Below are positions 1 to 8,392 of a stretch of 64,000 nt of DNA, in pieces. The notes under the pieces were generated by a model. The model saw only the letters and a program-made list of their open reading frames with translations. It ran no database searches and was not told where the DNA came from. A program made the position numbers and the translations under genes. Origin of the DNA: Paraburkholderia silvatlantica (GTDB lineage Bacteria; Pseudomonadota; Gammaproteobacteria; Burkholderiales; Burkholderiaceae); the NCBI RefSeq assembly GCF_003096715.1, contig NZ_QEOL01000027.1, forward strand, positions 1 to 64,000. Reading direction: 5' to 3'. Each line of letters begins with the position of its first letter. The stretch's first letter is position 1.

Positions 1-39
1 TGCCGCCCATAGCTCGTTACTGATTTTTCGTCTGGCCAT
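1..39 (-). CDS. IS5-family transposase, N-terminal end only (cut by window edge)
   Basis: The reverse strand opens with ATG at 39-37 and reads MARRKISNELWAA before the window ends. I recognise this as the start of IS5-type transposases of the Burkholderia group. Only 13 residues are visible, so intactness cannot be judged. The non-coding stretch at about 40-110 probably holds the element's terminal inverted repeat. The element marks the left boundary of the catabolic block that follows. Confidence 0.55.
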   Translation of the reverse strand, partial: MARRKISNELWAA

Positions 40-213
40 GCCCCCAGGATATGGCCTTCATGGCTTCATGTCCAGGTTGTGTTAGCCACTCTAAGTGTGA
101 GTTTCAGGAGGTTGTTCCCTTCCGCAGGGATGAGGAAGCCGATGACGCAGTGGTACTAGGCAACATCCACTCCTTAATTCTGGTTTGTCGCTCTTACCGC
201 CTTATGCCCAAGT

Positions 214-1107
214 TCAAGCCGAAGCGTAGACCTTTGTCTTGGAGACCTTGATGTCGCGCACCGGCGGGGCACCGAACATACGACTGTACTCGCGCGTGAA
301 CTGCGGCACGCTCTCGTAGCCCACAGCATAGGCAGCCATGCTGGCCGAGGTGCCCTCTGACAACATCATCCGTCGCGCTTCGATCAGACGCAATTGCTTC
401 TGGAACTGTAGGGGCGACAGCGTGGTGACGGCGCGGAAGTGCTGGTGAAACGTGGAGGGGCTCATGCCCGCGGCCTCGGCCAGGCGCTCGACCCGCAACT
501 GCTGCGCGTATTCAGACCGAATGATGGCGACGGCACGAGCGACACGCTGGGCGTTGCCTTCGACTATGCCCAGATTGCGGATCGCTGGGCCATGGCAGCC
601 GGCAAGAAGCCAGAAATGCATTTCCCGGATCACTTGCGCTTTCAGCACCGGAATCGCCGCAGGGCGGTCGAGCAGGTGCATCAAGCGTAGTGCCGCGTCG
701 GCAACCTCGGCTTCGGTTGGTTCGACTCGCACCGGGGCGCCAATCTCTTCCTGCGCAATATCCATTTCAAGCGCGAGTGCCTCGATCACGGCAGGGTCTA
801 AATCAAAAACCAGCGAGTAATACGGCACGCTCGCGTTGGCCCGTGTGATCTGACTGACCGTGGGCACATCGGCGGTGATGAGCAGGGAGTCGCCTGCGCC
901 GAAATCAAACGTGCGGCTGCCCATCATCACGCGCTTGCTGCCTTGCACTACGAGCGCGATCAGCGGGCGCGAGATGTCGTATTGCAATTCGCTAGGCGTG
1001 CCGGCGCGAATCGTCGTTAACCCCGCGATCGGGGTGCTCGCGATGCCTTGCGCGTCCGAATGGATATCCGCATAGCGGCGGACGGCGGTGAGCAGAGTTT
1101 CAGCCAT
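214..1107 (-). CDS. AraC-family transcriptional regulator (AraC_N type)
   Basis: About 297 residues when begun at the ATG at 1107 (MAETLLTAVRRY). An upstream ATG at 1143 is possible but adds an Arg/Thr-rich stretch untypical of the family. The N-terminal two thirds match the AraC_N cupin-like ligand domain (LIALVVQGSKRVMMG, then GAGDSLLIT), and the C-terminal third carries two helix-turn-helix units (LAEAAGMSPSTFHQHFRAV and AYAVGYESVPQFTREYSRMFG). It is divergent from the PfpI/aldehyde dehydrogenase genes with a 164-bp gap, the usual layout for a local activator. Its relatives often sit beside alcohol or aldehyde dehydrogenase and SDR genes. The ligand is unknown. A similar regulator lies at 49244. 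Confidence 0.9.
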   Translation of the reverse strand: MAETLLTAVRRYADIHSDAQGIASTPIAGLTTIRAGTPSELQYDISRPLIALVVQGSKRVMMGSRTFDFGAGDSLLITADVPTVSQITRANASVPYYSLVFDLDPAVIEALALEMDIAQEEIGAPVRVEPTEAEVADAALRLMHLLDRPAAIPVLKAQVIREMHFWLLAGCHGPAIRNLGIVEGNAQRVARAVAIIRSEYAQQLRVERLAEAAGMSPSTFHQHFRAVTTLSPLQFQKQLRLIEARRMMLSEGTSASMAAYAVGYESVPQFTREYSRMFGAPPVRDIKVSKTKVYASA

Positions 1108-1271
1108 GTATAGATGGGTAATCCTGGTCGGGCGGGTACGCAATCGGTTGCCAGAGGATCAGGCAAGAAGATTCGAGGTTCCGGCAACTCCCACGGTTCA
1201 TTCGGGACGAAAGTGATCGTACACCGGACCTGGGCATTCCGCCCCGTCCTCATCTCTCCAGGAAACGCACC

Positions 1272-1823
1272 ATGACTCGCAAGACCCGTGTTCTGATTAT
1301 GTCGACCGATGGATTCGAAGATTCGGAACTCTACAGCCCGCGCCAGTCTCTGCTCGATGCGGGTGTTCGCGTGACCCTGGCCTCGCCGGGCGCAGCCCCC
1401 ATTCGCGGCACCGTCTACAACTTCGAAACGGGCCACTCCCCCGATTCCAGCGAGACCATCACGCCGGACATGCTGATCGCAAACGTCGATGTCGCCGACT
1501 ATGACGCGCTCCTTCTCCCGGGCGGCGTCGTCAATCCGGACAAGCTTCGTCTGGACGGACATGCCATCGAGGTCATCCGGGCGTTCAACACTGCCGGCAA
1601 GCCTGTCGCCGCGATCTGCCACGGCCCCTGGCTGCTGGTCGAAGCCGACGTGCTGCGCGGTCGCAAGGTGACCGGATGGTATTCGATCCGGACCGACCTC
1701 AAGAATGCCGGCGCGACGGTCGAGGACAAGGAAGTGGTGGTCGACGGCAACCTCATCACGAGCCGTATGCCCACCGACATTCCTGCCTTCACCGAGGCGT
1801 TTGTCGCGGCGCTCTCCGCCTGA
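1272..1823 (+). CDS. DJ-1/PfpI-family protein (type 1 glutamine amidotransferase fold)
   Basis: 183 residues, full length for the PfpI/YhbO group. The nucleophile elbow AAICHGPWLL puts the catalytic cysteine at about residue 116. The acidic residue that tunes it lies in GFEDSEL near residue 16, and the LLPGGVVNPD loop is conserved. A ribosome binding site (CTCCAGGAAACG) precedes the ATG. Family members act as protein or nucleotide deglycases, chaperones or proteases, and the sequence does not decide between these. First gene of the run divergent from the AraC regulator and 41 bp ahead of the aldehyde dehydrogenase, which suggests co-transcription and a role in aldehyde or glyoxal stress. Confidence 0.9.
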   Translation: MTRKTRVLIMSTDGFEDSELYSPRQSLLDAGVRVTLASPGAAPIRGTVYNFETGHSPDSSETITPDMLIANVDVADYDALLLPGGVVNPDKLRLDGHAIEVIRAFNTAGKPVAAICHGPWLLVEADVLRGRKVTGWYSIRTDLKNAGATVEDKEVVVDGNLITSRMPTDIPAFTEAFVAALSA

Positions 1824-1864
1824 TCCGCTCACGCGAGCTCGTCGCCCAAACAGGATTTCTTGCC

Positions 1865-3292
1865 ATGACCAGCAAATTTCAACTTTTCATCCACGGCGTT
1901 TGCCGTGAAGGCTCCGAGGGCCAGTCCGTCGATGTCATCAACCCCGCGACCGGGCTCGCCATCGGCAAGGTCGCGTACGCCTCGCCGACCGATATCGAGG
2001 AGGTCGTCCACCTCGCCGAGCAAGGATTGCGCTCCTGGAGCGCGGTTCCGCCATGGGAGCGCGGCCGTATCCTGAAGGACGCTGCGGCCCGCCTGCGCGC
2101 GGACATCGACCGCATCGCTGAGGTGATTACCCGCGAGCAGGGCAAGCCGCTCGCCGAAGCACATATCGAGATCGACCGCTCAGCCGACTTCCTCGAATGG
2201 GGCGGCGAGCAGGCCCGGCGCATCGCTGGTCGGATCGTCCCCGGCCGCCGGCCTGGCCAGCACATCGAGATCCAGCCGCACCCGATCGGCATCGTCGCGG
2301 CTTTCACGCCCTGGAACTTCTCGATGGCGCTCGCCGCCAAGAAGTTCGCGGGCGCGCTGGCCGCCGGCTGCCCGATCATCTGCAAGCCCTCCCAGGAGAC
2401 CCCGGGTTCGGTGCTCGAGTTGGCCAAGGCGTTGGTCGCCGCCGGTGTGCATCCCGCCGCCGTCGCCGTCATCTTCGGCGATGCAAACCGTGTCTCGACC
2501 CAGTTGATCGAGTCTCCCTCGGTCGCGAAAATCACCTTCACCGGCTCAATCCCGATCGGCAAGCGGCTCGCCGCTGCCGCCGGCGCGGCCATGAAGCCGG
2601 TAACGATGGAACTCGGCGGCCACGCGCCGGTCATCGTCTGCGGTGACGTCGATCCCGAAGCGACCGCCGAATTGCTGGCCAAGGCGAAGTTCATGAACGC
2701 TGGCCAGATCTGCCTCTGCCCGTCGCGCTTCTTCGTCGAGGCGAGCATTGCCGATCGCTTCACCGCGCGCTTCGCCGAGCTGGCGCGGGCGTGGAAGGTC
2801 GGTGACGGCATGGACCCCGAGACCGAAATGGGGCCGCTCGCCAATGAGCGTCGCGTCGAGGCGATCGACCGGCTTGTCGAGGATGCGCGCCAGCGCGGCA
2901 CGACCATCCTCGCCGGTGGCCACAAGGTCGGAAATCAAGGCTATTTCTACGCGCCGACCGTCCTGACCAACGTGCCCGCCGAAGCCGCGATCCTGCACGA
3001 GGAGCCGTTCGGGCCGGTGGCGCCGATCCTTCCCTTCTCCGACGAGGCCGCGATGCTAGCCGAAGCCAACGGGCTGGAGTTCGGACTCTCATCCTATGTG
3101 TTCACGCACGATGGCGAGCGGCAGCGCCGCCTTATCGACGCGCTGCACTATGGCGTCGTCGGCGTGAACGGCGGCCTCACGCATCAGCCCGAAGCCCCGC
3201 TCGGTGGTTGGAAGGAAAGTGGAATCGATACCGAAGGCGGCATCGAGATCCTCGACCCGTACACCATCACCAAGCACGTCAACCTCCAATAG
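1865..3292 (+). CDS. NAD(P)-dependent aldehyde dehydrogenase, succinate-semialdehyde dehydrogenase-like
   Basis: 475 residues from the ATG at 1865. Reading further upstream in frame only adds sequence that overlaps the PfpI gene. Hallmarks in order: the cofactor and oxyanion motif PWNF near 149-152, KPSQETP near 174, the catalytic glutamate in MELGGHAPVIV near 249, the catalytic cysteine in AGQICLCPSRFF near 283, and the late EEPFGPVAP motif. The sequence is closest to the GabD group (NAD-dependent succinate semialdehyde dehydrogenases), though specificity within this group is broad. It lies inside a catabolic operon with a lyase and reductases, where it would oxidise a semialdehyde intermediate to the acid. 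Confidence 0.9.
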   Translation: MTSKFQLFIHGVCREGSEGQSVDVINPATGLAIGKVAYASPTDIEEVVHLAEQGLRSWSAVPPWERGRILKDAAARLRADIDRIAEVITREQGKPLAEAHIEIDRSADFLEWGGEQARRIAGRIVPGRRPGQHIEIQPHPIGIVAAFTPWNFSMALAAKKFAGALAAGCPIICKPSQETPGSVLELAKALVAAGVHPAAVAVIFGDANRVSTQLIESPSVAKITFTGSIPIGKRLAAAAGAAMKPVTMELGGHAPVIVCGDVDPEATAELLAKAKFMNAGQICLCPSRFFVEASIADRFTARFAELARAWKVGDGMDPETEMGPLANERRVEAIDRLVEDARQRGTTILAGGHKVGNQGYFYAPTVLTNVPAEAAILHEEPFGPVAPILPFSDEAAMLAEANGLEFGLSSYVFTHDGERQRRLIDALHYGVVGVNGGLTHQPEAPLGGWKESGIDTEGGIEILDPYTITKHVNLQ

Positions 3293-3308
3293 GCGCTGGT
3301 GCGTGACC

Positions 3309-3785
3309 ATGCTCGATCATTCGCTCATCCCGCTCACCTTTGTGGGCGGTCCCGCAATCCTCGCCAATGCCCGTGCGATTCTCCAGAACGGCGCCAACAT
3401 GCGATACGGCCATGCCGTGGATCAGTGGCGGACTTTCCAGACGTCGCTGGCTGAGGAGGACGGGAAGCTCGCGCGGCTGTACTCGGACCCGAGCGCAGTG
3501 GTGCGCCTTTCGGAGAAGCGACTTCAACCGCAACCGCGCGAACTCGACTTCCTTGTGGCTGGTGCATGCCTTTTCGGGGTCGCCTGCGTACTCGCTCTCG
3601 TCTGGTCAGTGCTGTCTCAGATCCAGAGTGTCGCGTCACCAGTGGCAGCCGTAGCTATGCTGGTTTCCGGTGCCTTGGGTCTGGCCGCGCTCGTCGCTGT
3701 CGTGGCCACGATCCTTCAGGAAACCCGTTGCACTCGCACCCTCATGGGCCGGCACCTGCAGCGCGATTCAGGAGCGAGAGTATGA
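3309..3785 (+). CDS. Small membrane protein, DUF2721-like
   Basis: 158 residues from the ATG at 3309. The N-terminal segment has the flavour of DUF2721 (AILANARAILQNGANMRYGHAVDQWRTFQ is partly helical and amphipathic). Two strong hydrophobic helices follow near residues 95-116 (FLVAGACLFGVACVLALVW) and 121-145, so the C-terminal half sits in the inner membrane. Its stop overlaps the next start as ATGA at 3782-3785, which implies translational coupling to the lyase. Function is unknown. The family assignment is by overall pattern and could be wrong. Confidence 0.6.
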   Translation: MLDHSLIPLTFVGGPAILANARAILQNGANMRYGHAVDQWRTFQTSLAEEDGKLARLYSDPSAVVRLSEKRLQPQPRELDFLVAGACLFGVACVLALVWSVLSQIQSVASPVAAVAMLVSGALGLAALVAVVATILQETRCTRTLMGRHLQRDSGARV

Positions 3786-5125
3786 GTGCGCTTTCGCTTG
3801 TGGATTCACCGCTGTTCGGTCGCAGCTTCGTCGATGACGAAATGCGCGAACTGTTTGCCAGTGACTCATTCGTTCGGCGCTGCATCGAGACCGAGGTCGC
3901 ACTTGCAAGAGCGCAAGCTCGGATAGGCGTCATTCCAGAAAAGGCAGCGCTTGAGATCGCTTCCGCTGCCGAGAAACCCTTCCTGAACGCAGATCGCCTG
4001 CAGCGTGAGACCGAGGTTGTCGGCTATCCCATTCTGCCCATCGTCGAGCAGCTCGCTGACGCCGCTGGAGAAGGTGGGCGCTATCTCCACTGGGGCGCCA
4101 CCACCCAGGACATCATGGACACGGCGACCGTGCTCCAGGTCCGAACCGCGCTGGAGCTGATCGATCGAAGGCTCGGTGAGACGATCGAGGCTCTACGCCG
4201 TCTGGCTGAAACCTATCGCGATACGCCGATGGCAGGGCGCACGCATCTGCAGCATGCCTTGCCGGTGACCTTCGGGTACAAGGCGGCAGTATGGCTGAGC
4301 GCGTTCAGGCGGCATCGCGAGCGGCTTCTCCAACTGCGTCCTCGAGTGCTTGTCGTCGAGTTCTCGGGCGCCGCCGGCACCCTCGCGTCGCTTGGCTCGA
4401 AGGGGCTTGATGTCCAGGCGGAGTTAGCGCGCGTCCTCGGACTCGACGTGCCGCCGATCACCTGGCATTCGATGCGCGACGGCATGGCTGAAGCCGTCCA
4501 GCTACTGGCGCTCATCAGCGGCAGCCTCGCCAAGATTGCTTTCGACATTTCGATCATGGCCTCCACCGAATTCGGGGAGGTGTCGGAGCCTTTCGTCCGC
4601 CACCGTGGCGCTTCCAGCACGATGCCTCAGAAGCGCAACCCGGTCTCGTGCGAGTTGATCCTCGCGGCTGCCACGATGGTGCGACAGCACGCCGGGCTCA
4701 TGCTGGATGCGATGGTCCACGATTTCGAGCGAGCGACCGGGCCCTGGCACCTCGAATGGGCGGCTGTTCCCGAGAGCTTCGCGTTGACATCGGGTGCGCT
4801 CGCACAGGCCACCTTCATGCTTGGGGGCCTTGAAGTTCATGCCGGGCGGATGCGTTCGAACCTCAGTGCCTCGCGTGGTCTCATCGTCGCGGAAGCTGTG
4901 ATGATGGCGCTGGCGCCGATAACCGGCAGGCAGACTGCGCACGACCTGGTGTACGTCGGCTGCCGCCGCGCTATCGAAGCCGATCAGTCGCTGTTCGAGG
5001 TGCTGTCCAGAATGAAGGAGGTCGCCGTTCCGCTGGGATTGGAGCGGCTGCGGACGCTGACCGACCCAACGCACTACCTCGGCGCAGCGCCCGAGATGGT
5101 TGATCGCGTGCTCGCACACGGCTGA
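3782..5125 (+). CDS. Fumarase/aspartase-superfamily lyase, 3-carboxy-muconate cycloisomerase or adenylosuccinate lyase-like
   Basis: 447 residues beginning MSALSLVDSP. The superfamily signature appears as SSTMPQKRNPV at about 278-288. The other two conserved regions are GRYLHWGATTQDIMDTA near 99-115 and MAGRTHLQHALPVTFGYK near 150-167. The start MSALSLVDSPLFGRSFVDDEM and the C-terminus resemble PcaB (3-carboxy-cis,cis-muconate cycloisomerase of protocatechuate breakdown). No other pca gene is present, so a related lyase acting on another dicarboxylate or amino-polycarboxylate is equally possible. Its start overlaps the stop of the membrane gene, and it is followed at once by a strong terminator that ends the operon. 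Confidence 0.8.
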   Translation: MSALSLVDSPLFGRSFVDDEMRELFASDSFVRRCIETEVALARAQARIGVIPEKAALEIASAAEKPFLNADRLQRETEVVGYPILPIVEQLADAAGEGGRYLHWGATTQDIMDTATVLQVRTALELIDRRLGETIEALRRLAETYRDTPMAGRTHLQHALPVTFGYKAAVWLSAFRRHRERLLQLRPRVLVVEFSGAAGTLASLGSKGLDVQAELARVLGLDVPPITWHSMRDGMAEAVQLLALISGSLAKIAFDISIMASTEFGEVSEPFVRHRGASSTMPQKRNPVSCELILAAATMVRQHAGLMLDAMVHDFERATGPWHLEWAAVPESFALTSGALAQATFMLGGLEVHAGRMRSNLSASRGLIVAEAVMMALAPITGRQTAHDLVYVGCRRAIEADQSLFEVLSRMKEVAVPLGLERLRTLTDPTHYLGAAPEMVDRVLAHG

Positions 5126-5154
5126 AAGACACGCGATTGCCTTCGGCGTTGAAG

Positions 5155-5188
5155 ACACCGCCGCGCCAGGCGCGGAGGTGTTTTTTTT
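5155..5188 (+). terminator. Rho-independent terminator after the lyase gene
   Basis: An uninterrupted arm CCGCGCC (5161-5167) pairs with GGCGCGG (5169-5175). It is extended outward across one mismatch by ACACC (5155-5159) with GGTGT (5177-5181). Eight thymines follow at 5181-5188. Lies 30 bp past the lyase stop codon and separates it from the SDR gene. Confidence 0.85.
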
Positions 5189-5314
5189 GTGCCCAAACAC
5201 GGCCCGTGTCGGCCAGAGGAATAGGCAAAAAGACCCGAGGAACCAGCAACAAGCGCGTAGGACTCGGCCAGATACTGTTCCTGTCACATCGACACCACTT
5301 CACAGGAGCCCTAT

Positions 5315-6070
5315 ATGTCCACCATTTCGCTTATCACCGGCGCCAGCCGTGGCCTCGGCCGCAATACCGCATTGAGCATCGCCAGCCACGGCGGCGACGT
5401 GATCCTGACCTACCGCAGTGGCGAAGCCGAAGCCCGCAAGGTCGTCAGTCAGATCGAAGCCATGGGCCGCAAGGCCGTCGCCCTGCAGTTGGACGCCAGC
5501 GACGTATCGACGTTCGCACGTTTCACACAGAACGTCGGCGCTGCGCTGAAAGATGTCTGGGGGCGCGATACGTTCGACCACCTGGTCAACAACGCCGGCC
5601 ACGGCGAGATGGCCTCCTTCGCCGAGACGACCGTAGCGCAGTTCGATGCGCTGATCAACGTCCACGTCAAAGGCGTCTTCTTCCTCACCCAAGCGCTGCT
5701 GCCCCTGCTCGCTGATGGCGGCCGCATCGTCAACCTGTCCACGGGACTGACTCGCGTGACCGCCCCCGGGTTCTCGGCCTATGCCACGGCCAAGGGTGCA
5801 GTCGAGATTCTCAGCGTGTGCATGGCCAAGGAACTCGGCAGCCGCGGCATCACCGTCAACACCGTGGCCCCTGGCGCGATCGAAACCGACTTCCTGGGCG
5901 GCGCGGTGCGCGATATGCCCGATCTCAACAAGCAGTTCGCCGGCATGACCGCGCTGGGACGGGTCGGTGTGCCCGATGACATCGGCCCGATGATCGCCAG
6001 CCTGCTGGGACCGGACAACCGCTGGATCACCGGTCAGCGCATCGAGGTCTCGGGCGGTCAGGCCATCTGA
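5315..6070 (+). CDS. SDR-family NAD(P)-dependent oxidoreductase
   Basis: 251 residues, classical short-chain dehydrogenase length. The cofactor motif TGASRGLG is near residues 8-15, NNAG near 91-94, the catalytic serine lies in IVNLSTGLTR and the catalytic YATAK near 154-158. The C-terminus ends with ITGQRIEVSGGQAI, as in FabG-like enzymes. AGGAGCCCTAT precedes the ATG. The substrate is unknown. Transcribed with the same polarity as the genes before it but after a strong terminator, so it starts a second unit with the tautomerase and the HIBADH-type reductase. Confidence 0.9.
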   Translation: MSTISLITGASRGLGRNTALSIASHGGDVILTYRSGEAEARKVVSQIEAMGRKAVALQLDASDVSTFARFTQNVGAALKDVWGRDTFDHLVNNAGHGEMASFAETTVAQFDALINVHVKGVFFLTQALLPLLADGGRIVNLSTGLTRVTAPGFSAYATAKGAVEILSVCMAKELGSRGITVNTVAPGAIETDFLGGAVRDMPDLNKQFAGMTALGRVGVPDDIGPMIASLLGPDNRWITGQRIEVSGGQAI

Positions 6071-6168
6071 CCTCGCATCGTCCGCTGAAAACTGCAGCGT
6101 TATTCGGTGGCTTGGTGCCGCGGCAGTCATGCCGCGGCACCTGCTACCTCTGATTGGAGATTCGGAAA

Positions 6169-6597
6169 ATGCCCAAGATCATCATCCATGCACCGGAAGG
6201 CACCTTCGATGTCGCGGCGCGCAGACGGGTTGCCGCCGAACTGACACCCTTTGCGCTGGAGTGTGAGAGCCTGCCCCAGTCGGCCTTCGTGAAGAGCACG
6301 GTCTGGATTTACTTCAACACATACTCCGGCGATGCCGTGTTCATGGGCGAGGGGCCGGCTACGGCGAAGATCATCAGCGCACAGATCTACGTCATCCAGG
6401 GCGGCCTCGATGACGAGGCAAAACTGAAGCTGATCCGAGGCGCGACGCAGATCCTGGGGCGCCATTCCGGCAGTGCCGGGCGCATCCCGGTCTATCTCGT
6501 CATCCACGAAATCCCTGAGACCAATTGGGGCATCTTCGGCGAATTCGCCAATCTGGCCGCATTGCGTGCGTCGGACCCGCATGCGCCGGCCCTCTGA
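6169..6597 (+). CDS. Tautomerase-superfamily protein
   Basis: 142 residues from the ATG at 6169, preceded by TTGGAGATTCGGAAA. Choosing this start puts proline directly after the initiator methionine (MPKIIIHAPEG), and an N-terminal catalytic Pro-1 is the defining feature of tautomerases. An ATG 15 bp upstream would bury the proline and is rejected. The double-length chain has two beta-alpha-beta halves. The second ends PVYLVIHEIPETNWGIFGE, a motif common in 4-oxalocrotonate tautomerase relatives. Role: enol-keto tautomerisation or hydration/dehalogenation of an unsaturated acid in the pathway encoded around it. The exact substrate is unknown. Confidence 0.85.
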   Translation: MPKIIIHAPEGTFDVAARRRVAAELTPFALECESLPQSAFVKSTVWIYFNTYSGDAVFMGEGPATAKIISAQIYVIQGGLDDEAKLKLIRGATQILGRHSGSAGRIPVYLVIHEIPETNWGIFGEFANLAALRASDPHAPAL

Positions 6598-6655
6598 TCG
6601 ATCACGTGCCGCTCATTCCACTGTTTAAGTCAATTTAACTCAAGAAGGATGGATT

Positions 6656-7540
6656 ATGCGTATTGGAATAGCAGGACTAGGAAAGATGGGCGCTGCCATG
6701 GCAGCGCGTCTTCACGAGATGGGCGAGGAGGTCACTGTCTGGAACCGCTCCCGCGAAAAGGCCGAAGCGAGCGGGCTTCCGATCGCAGATACGCTGCACG
6801 CGCTCTGCGAACGCAGCGACATCATCATCACGTCCTTGTTCGACGATAGTGCCGCGGTGGCCGTGTACTGCGGAGACGAGGGGCTGCTCGCCGCGGGGTG
6901 CGGCAAACTCTTCATCGAAATGAGTACGCTGAGTCCGGCCACGCAGACTTTGTTTTTCGAGGCAGCCAGGCGCGGGGGCGCGGCCTTCATCGAGTGCCCG
7001 GTCGGAGGCACCACCGGGCCAGCTCGTTCGGGCCAACTTCTGGGACTGGTCGGGGGCGAGATCGGCGATCTGGAGCGTGCACGCCCGGTGCTGCAGATGC
7101 TCTGTCGCCGGATTGAACGGATGGGGGCGGTCGGTAGCGGTGCCCTGACCAAGTTGGCCATCAATCTGCCGCTGTTGGTGTTTTGGCAGAGCTTCGGGGA
7201 GGCGCTGGCGCTGGTGCGTGGGCTCGGCAAGGATCCCGCCTGGCTCGTGCAGTTGTTTTCTGAAACCGCCGGCGCGCCGAATGTCTTGAAGGTCAAGGCG
7301 GCGGCGGTCGCCGCGACGTTGGCCGGCGACCAGCATGTCGCGGCCACCTTCGCCATCGACGCCATGTGCAAGGACCTTCGAACCATGCTGGCAGAAGGCG
7401 AAGAGCGTGGGCTTCTGTTGCCCTTGGCGTCACAAACGCTCTCAGTTCTGAACGATATCAGCGCTGCCGGTCTGGGCGACTGCGACTGTTCGTATGTACC
7501 TGCCTACTGGGCAGCAAGTGAGCGCAATCGTGGCTACTAG
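6656..7540 (+). CDS. 3-hydroxyisobutyrate dehydrogenase-family NAD(P)-dependent reductase
   Basis: 294 residues, standard for the beta-hydroxyacid dehydrogenase family. The Rossmann motif GIAGLGKMGAAMA is at residues 4-16, the substrate loop appears as ECPVGGTTGPARSGQL near 119-134 (usual form DAPVSGG), and the catalytic lysine lies in GSGALTKLAINLPL near 161-174. The family includes 3-hydroxyisobutyrate dehydrogenase, tartronate semialdehyde reductase and imine reductases; the loop variation means substrate cannot be named. An AAGGATGG ribosome binding site precedes the ATG. It ends 9 bp before the inverted repeat of an IS66 remnant, so any further genes of this operon may have been displaced. 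Confidence 0.85.
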   Translation: MRIGIAGLGKMGAAMAARLHEMGEEVTVWNRSREKAEASGLPIADTLHALCERSDIIITSLFDDSAAVAVYCGDEGLLAAGCGKLFIEMSTLSPATQTLFFEAARRGGAAFIECPVGGTTGPARSGQLLGLVGGEIGDLERARPVLQMLCRRIERMGAVGSGALTKLAINLPLLVFWQSFGEALALVRGLGKDPAWLVQLFSETAGAPNVLKVKAAAVAATLAGDQHVAATFAIDAMCKDLRTMLAEGEERGLLLPLASQTLSVLNDISAAGLGDCDCSYVPAYWAASERNRGY

Positions 7541-7549
7541 GAGATGACG

Positions 7550-8392
7550 GTAAGCGTTCAAGCGAGGCCGTAGCCGAGGTTGTTGACAAACGCGATGGAG
7601 GTGTTTACCGAATGGGCGCTGTCTTTGCAGCGGCGGGCAGATGCTGCGCGACATTCCACGGCAGCAGCTCGTCGATGCGGTTGACTGGGTGATCCGCAAT
7701 ACGCTCGATGAGGTAGTGCAAGTAGGCCTCGGGATCGAGGCCGTTCAGACGTGCAGTACCGATCAGACTGTACATTGCGGCAGCCCGCTCGCCTCCCGCA
7801 TCGGAGCCTGCGAACATGAAGTTGCGGCGACCGAGAGCAACTCCGCGCAGCGCGCGCTCGGCGATCAGGTTGTCGATCTCCGCCCGTCCGTCTGCGCAGT
7901 AGTAGACGAGCGCCGGCCAGCGATTGAGCGCATAGCGAATCGCTTTGGTCGTGTCGGACTTCGCCGAGAGTGTGGTGAGCGTGGCCTCGAACCAGCGTTT
8001 CATGTCGTCGAGCAGCGGCACCGCTTGTGCCTGACGCACGCGCTGGCGTTCGTCAGGCGGCTTGCCGCGGATCTGCTCCTCAATCCTGTAGAGCGCGCCG
8101 ATACGGCGCAGCGCCTCCTCCGTCACCGCATTGGGACGCACCGCGTGCAGGTCGTGCATCTTTCGGCGCGCGTGCGCCATACAGGCAGCTTCCTGGATGC
8201 GCTCGCCGCGATATAGCTCCGCGTAGCCAGCGAAGGCATCAGCCTGCAGCACGCCGGTGAAGTCGGCCAGATGCTGCTGCGGATGCTCGCCGCGCCGGTC
8301 AGCCGTGTACGCGAACCAGACCGCCGGCGCCTCAATCGAGGCGCTGTTGCGATCATCGCGAACGTAAACCCAGAGGCGTCCTGTCTTCGTGC
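7550..8392. mobile_element. IS66-family element, right-hand remnant
   Basis: The sequence GTAAGCGTTCAAG at 7550 is a typical IS66 terminus, and the reverse strand from there encodes the C-terminal part of an IS66 transposase. The other end is lost where the IS1182-family element begins at about 8393, so the IS1182 element landed in or recombined with this IS66 copy. Confidence 0.75.
7605..8392 (-). pseudogene. IS66 transposase (TnpC), 5'-truncated
   Basis: Reading the reverse strand from about 8392 gives GLGRTKTGRLWVYVRDDR, then LQADAFAGYAELYRG, AHARRKMHDLHAV and NLIAERALRGVALGRRNFMFAG, ending with GLDPEAYLHYLIERI. These are consecutive C-terminal blocks of IS66 TnpC. About 260 residues survive of the usual ~500. 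The N-terminal half, tnpA and tnpB are absent because the IS1182 element cuts the gene. A GTG at 8252 could be mistaken for a start, but homology runs upstream of it. Confidence 0.85.

Noticed and set aside
51..251. Forward open frame of 66 codons near the left edge
   Set aside because: It overlaps the presumed IS5 end and the 3' end of the AraC gene, and has no family resemblance.
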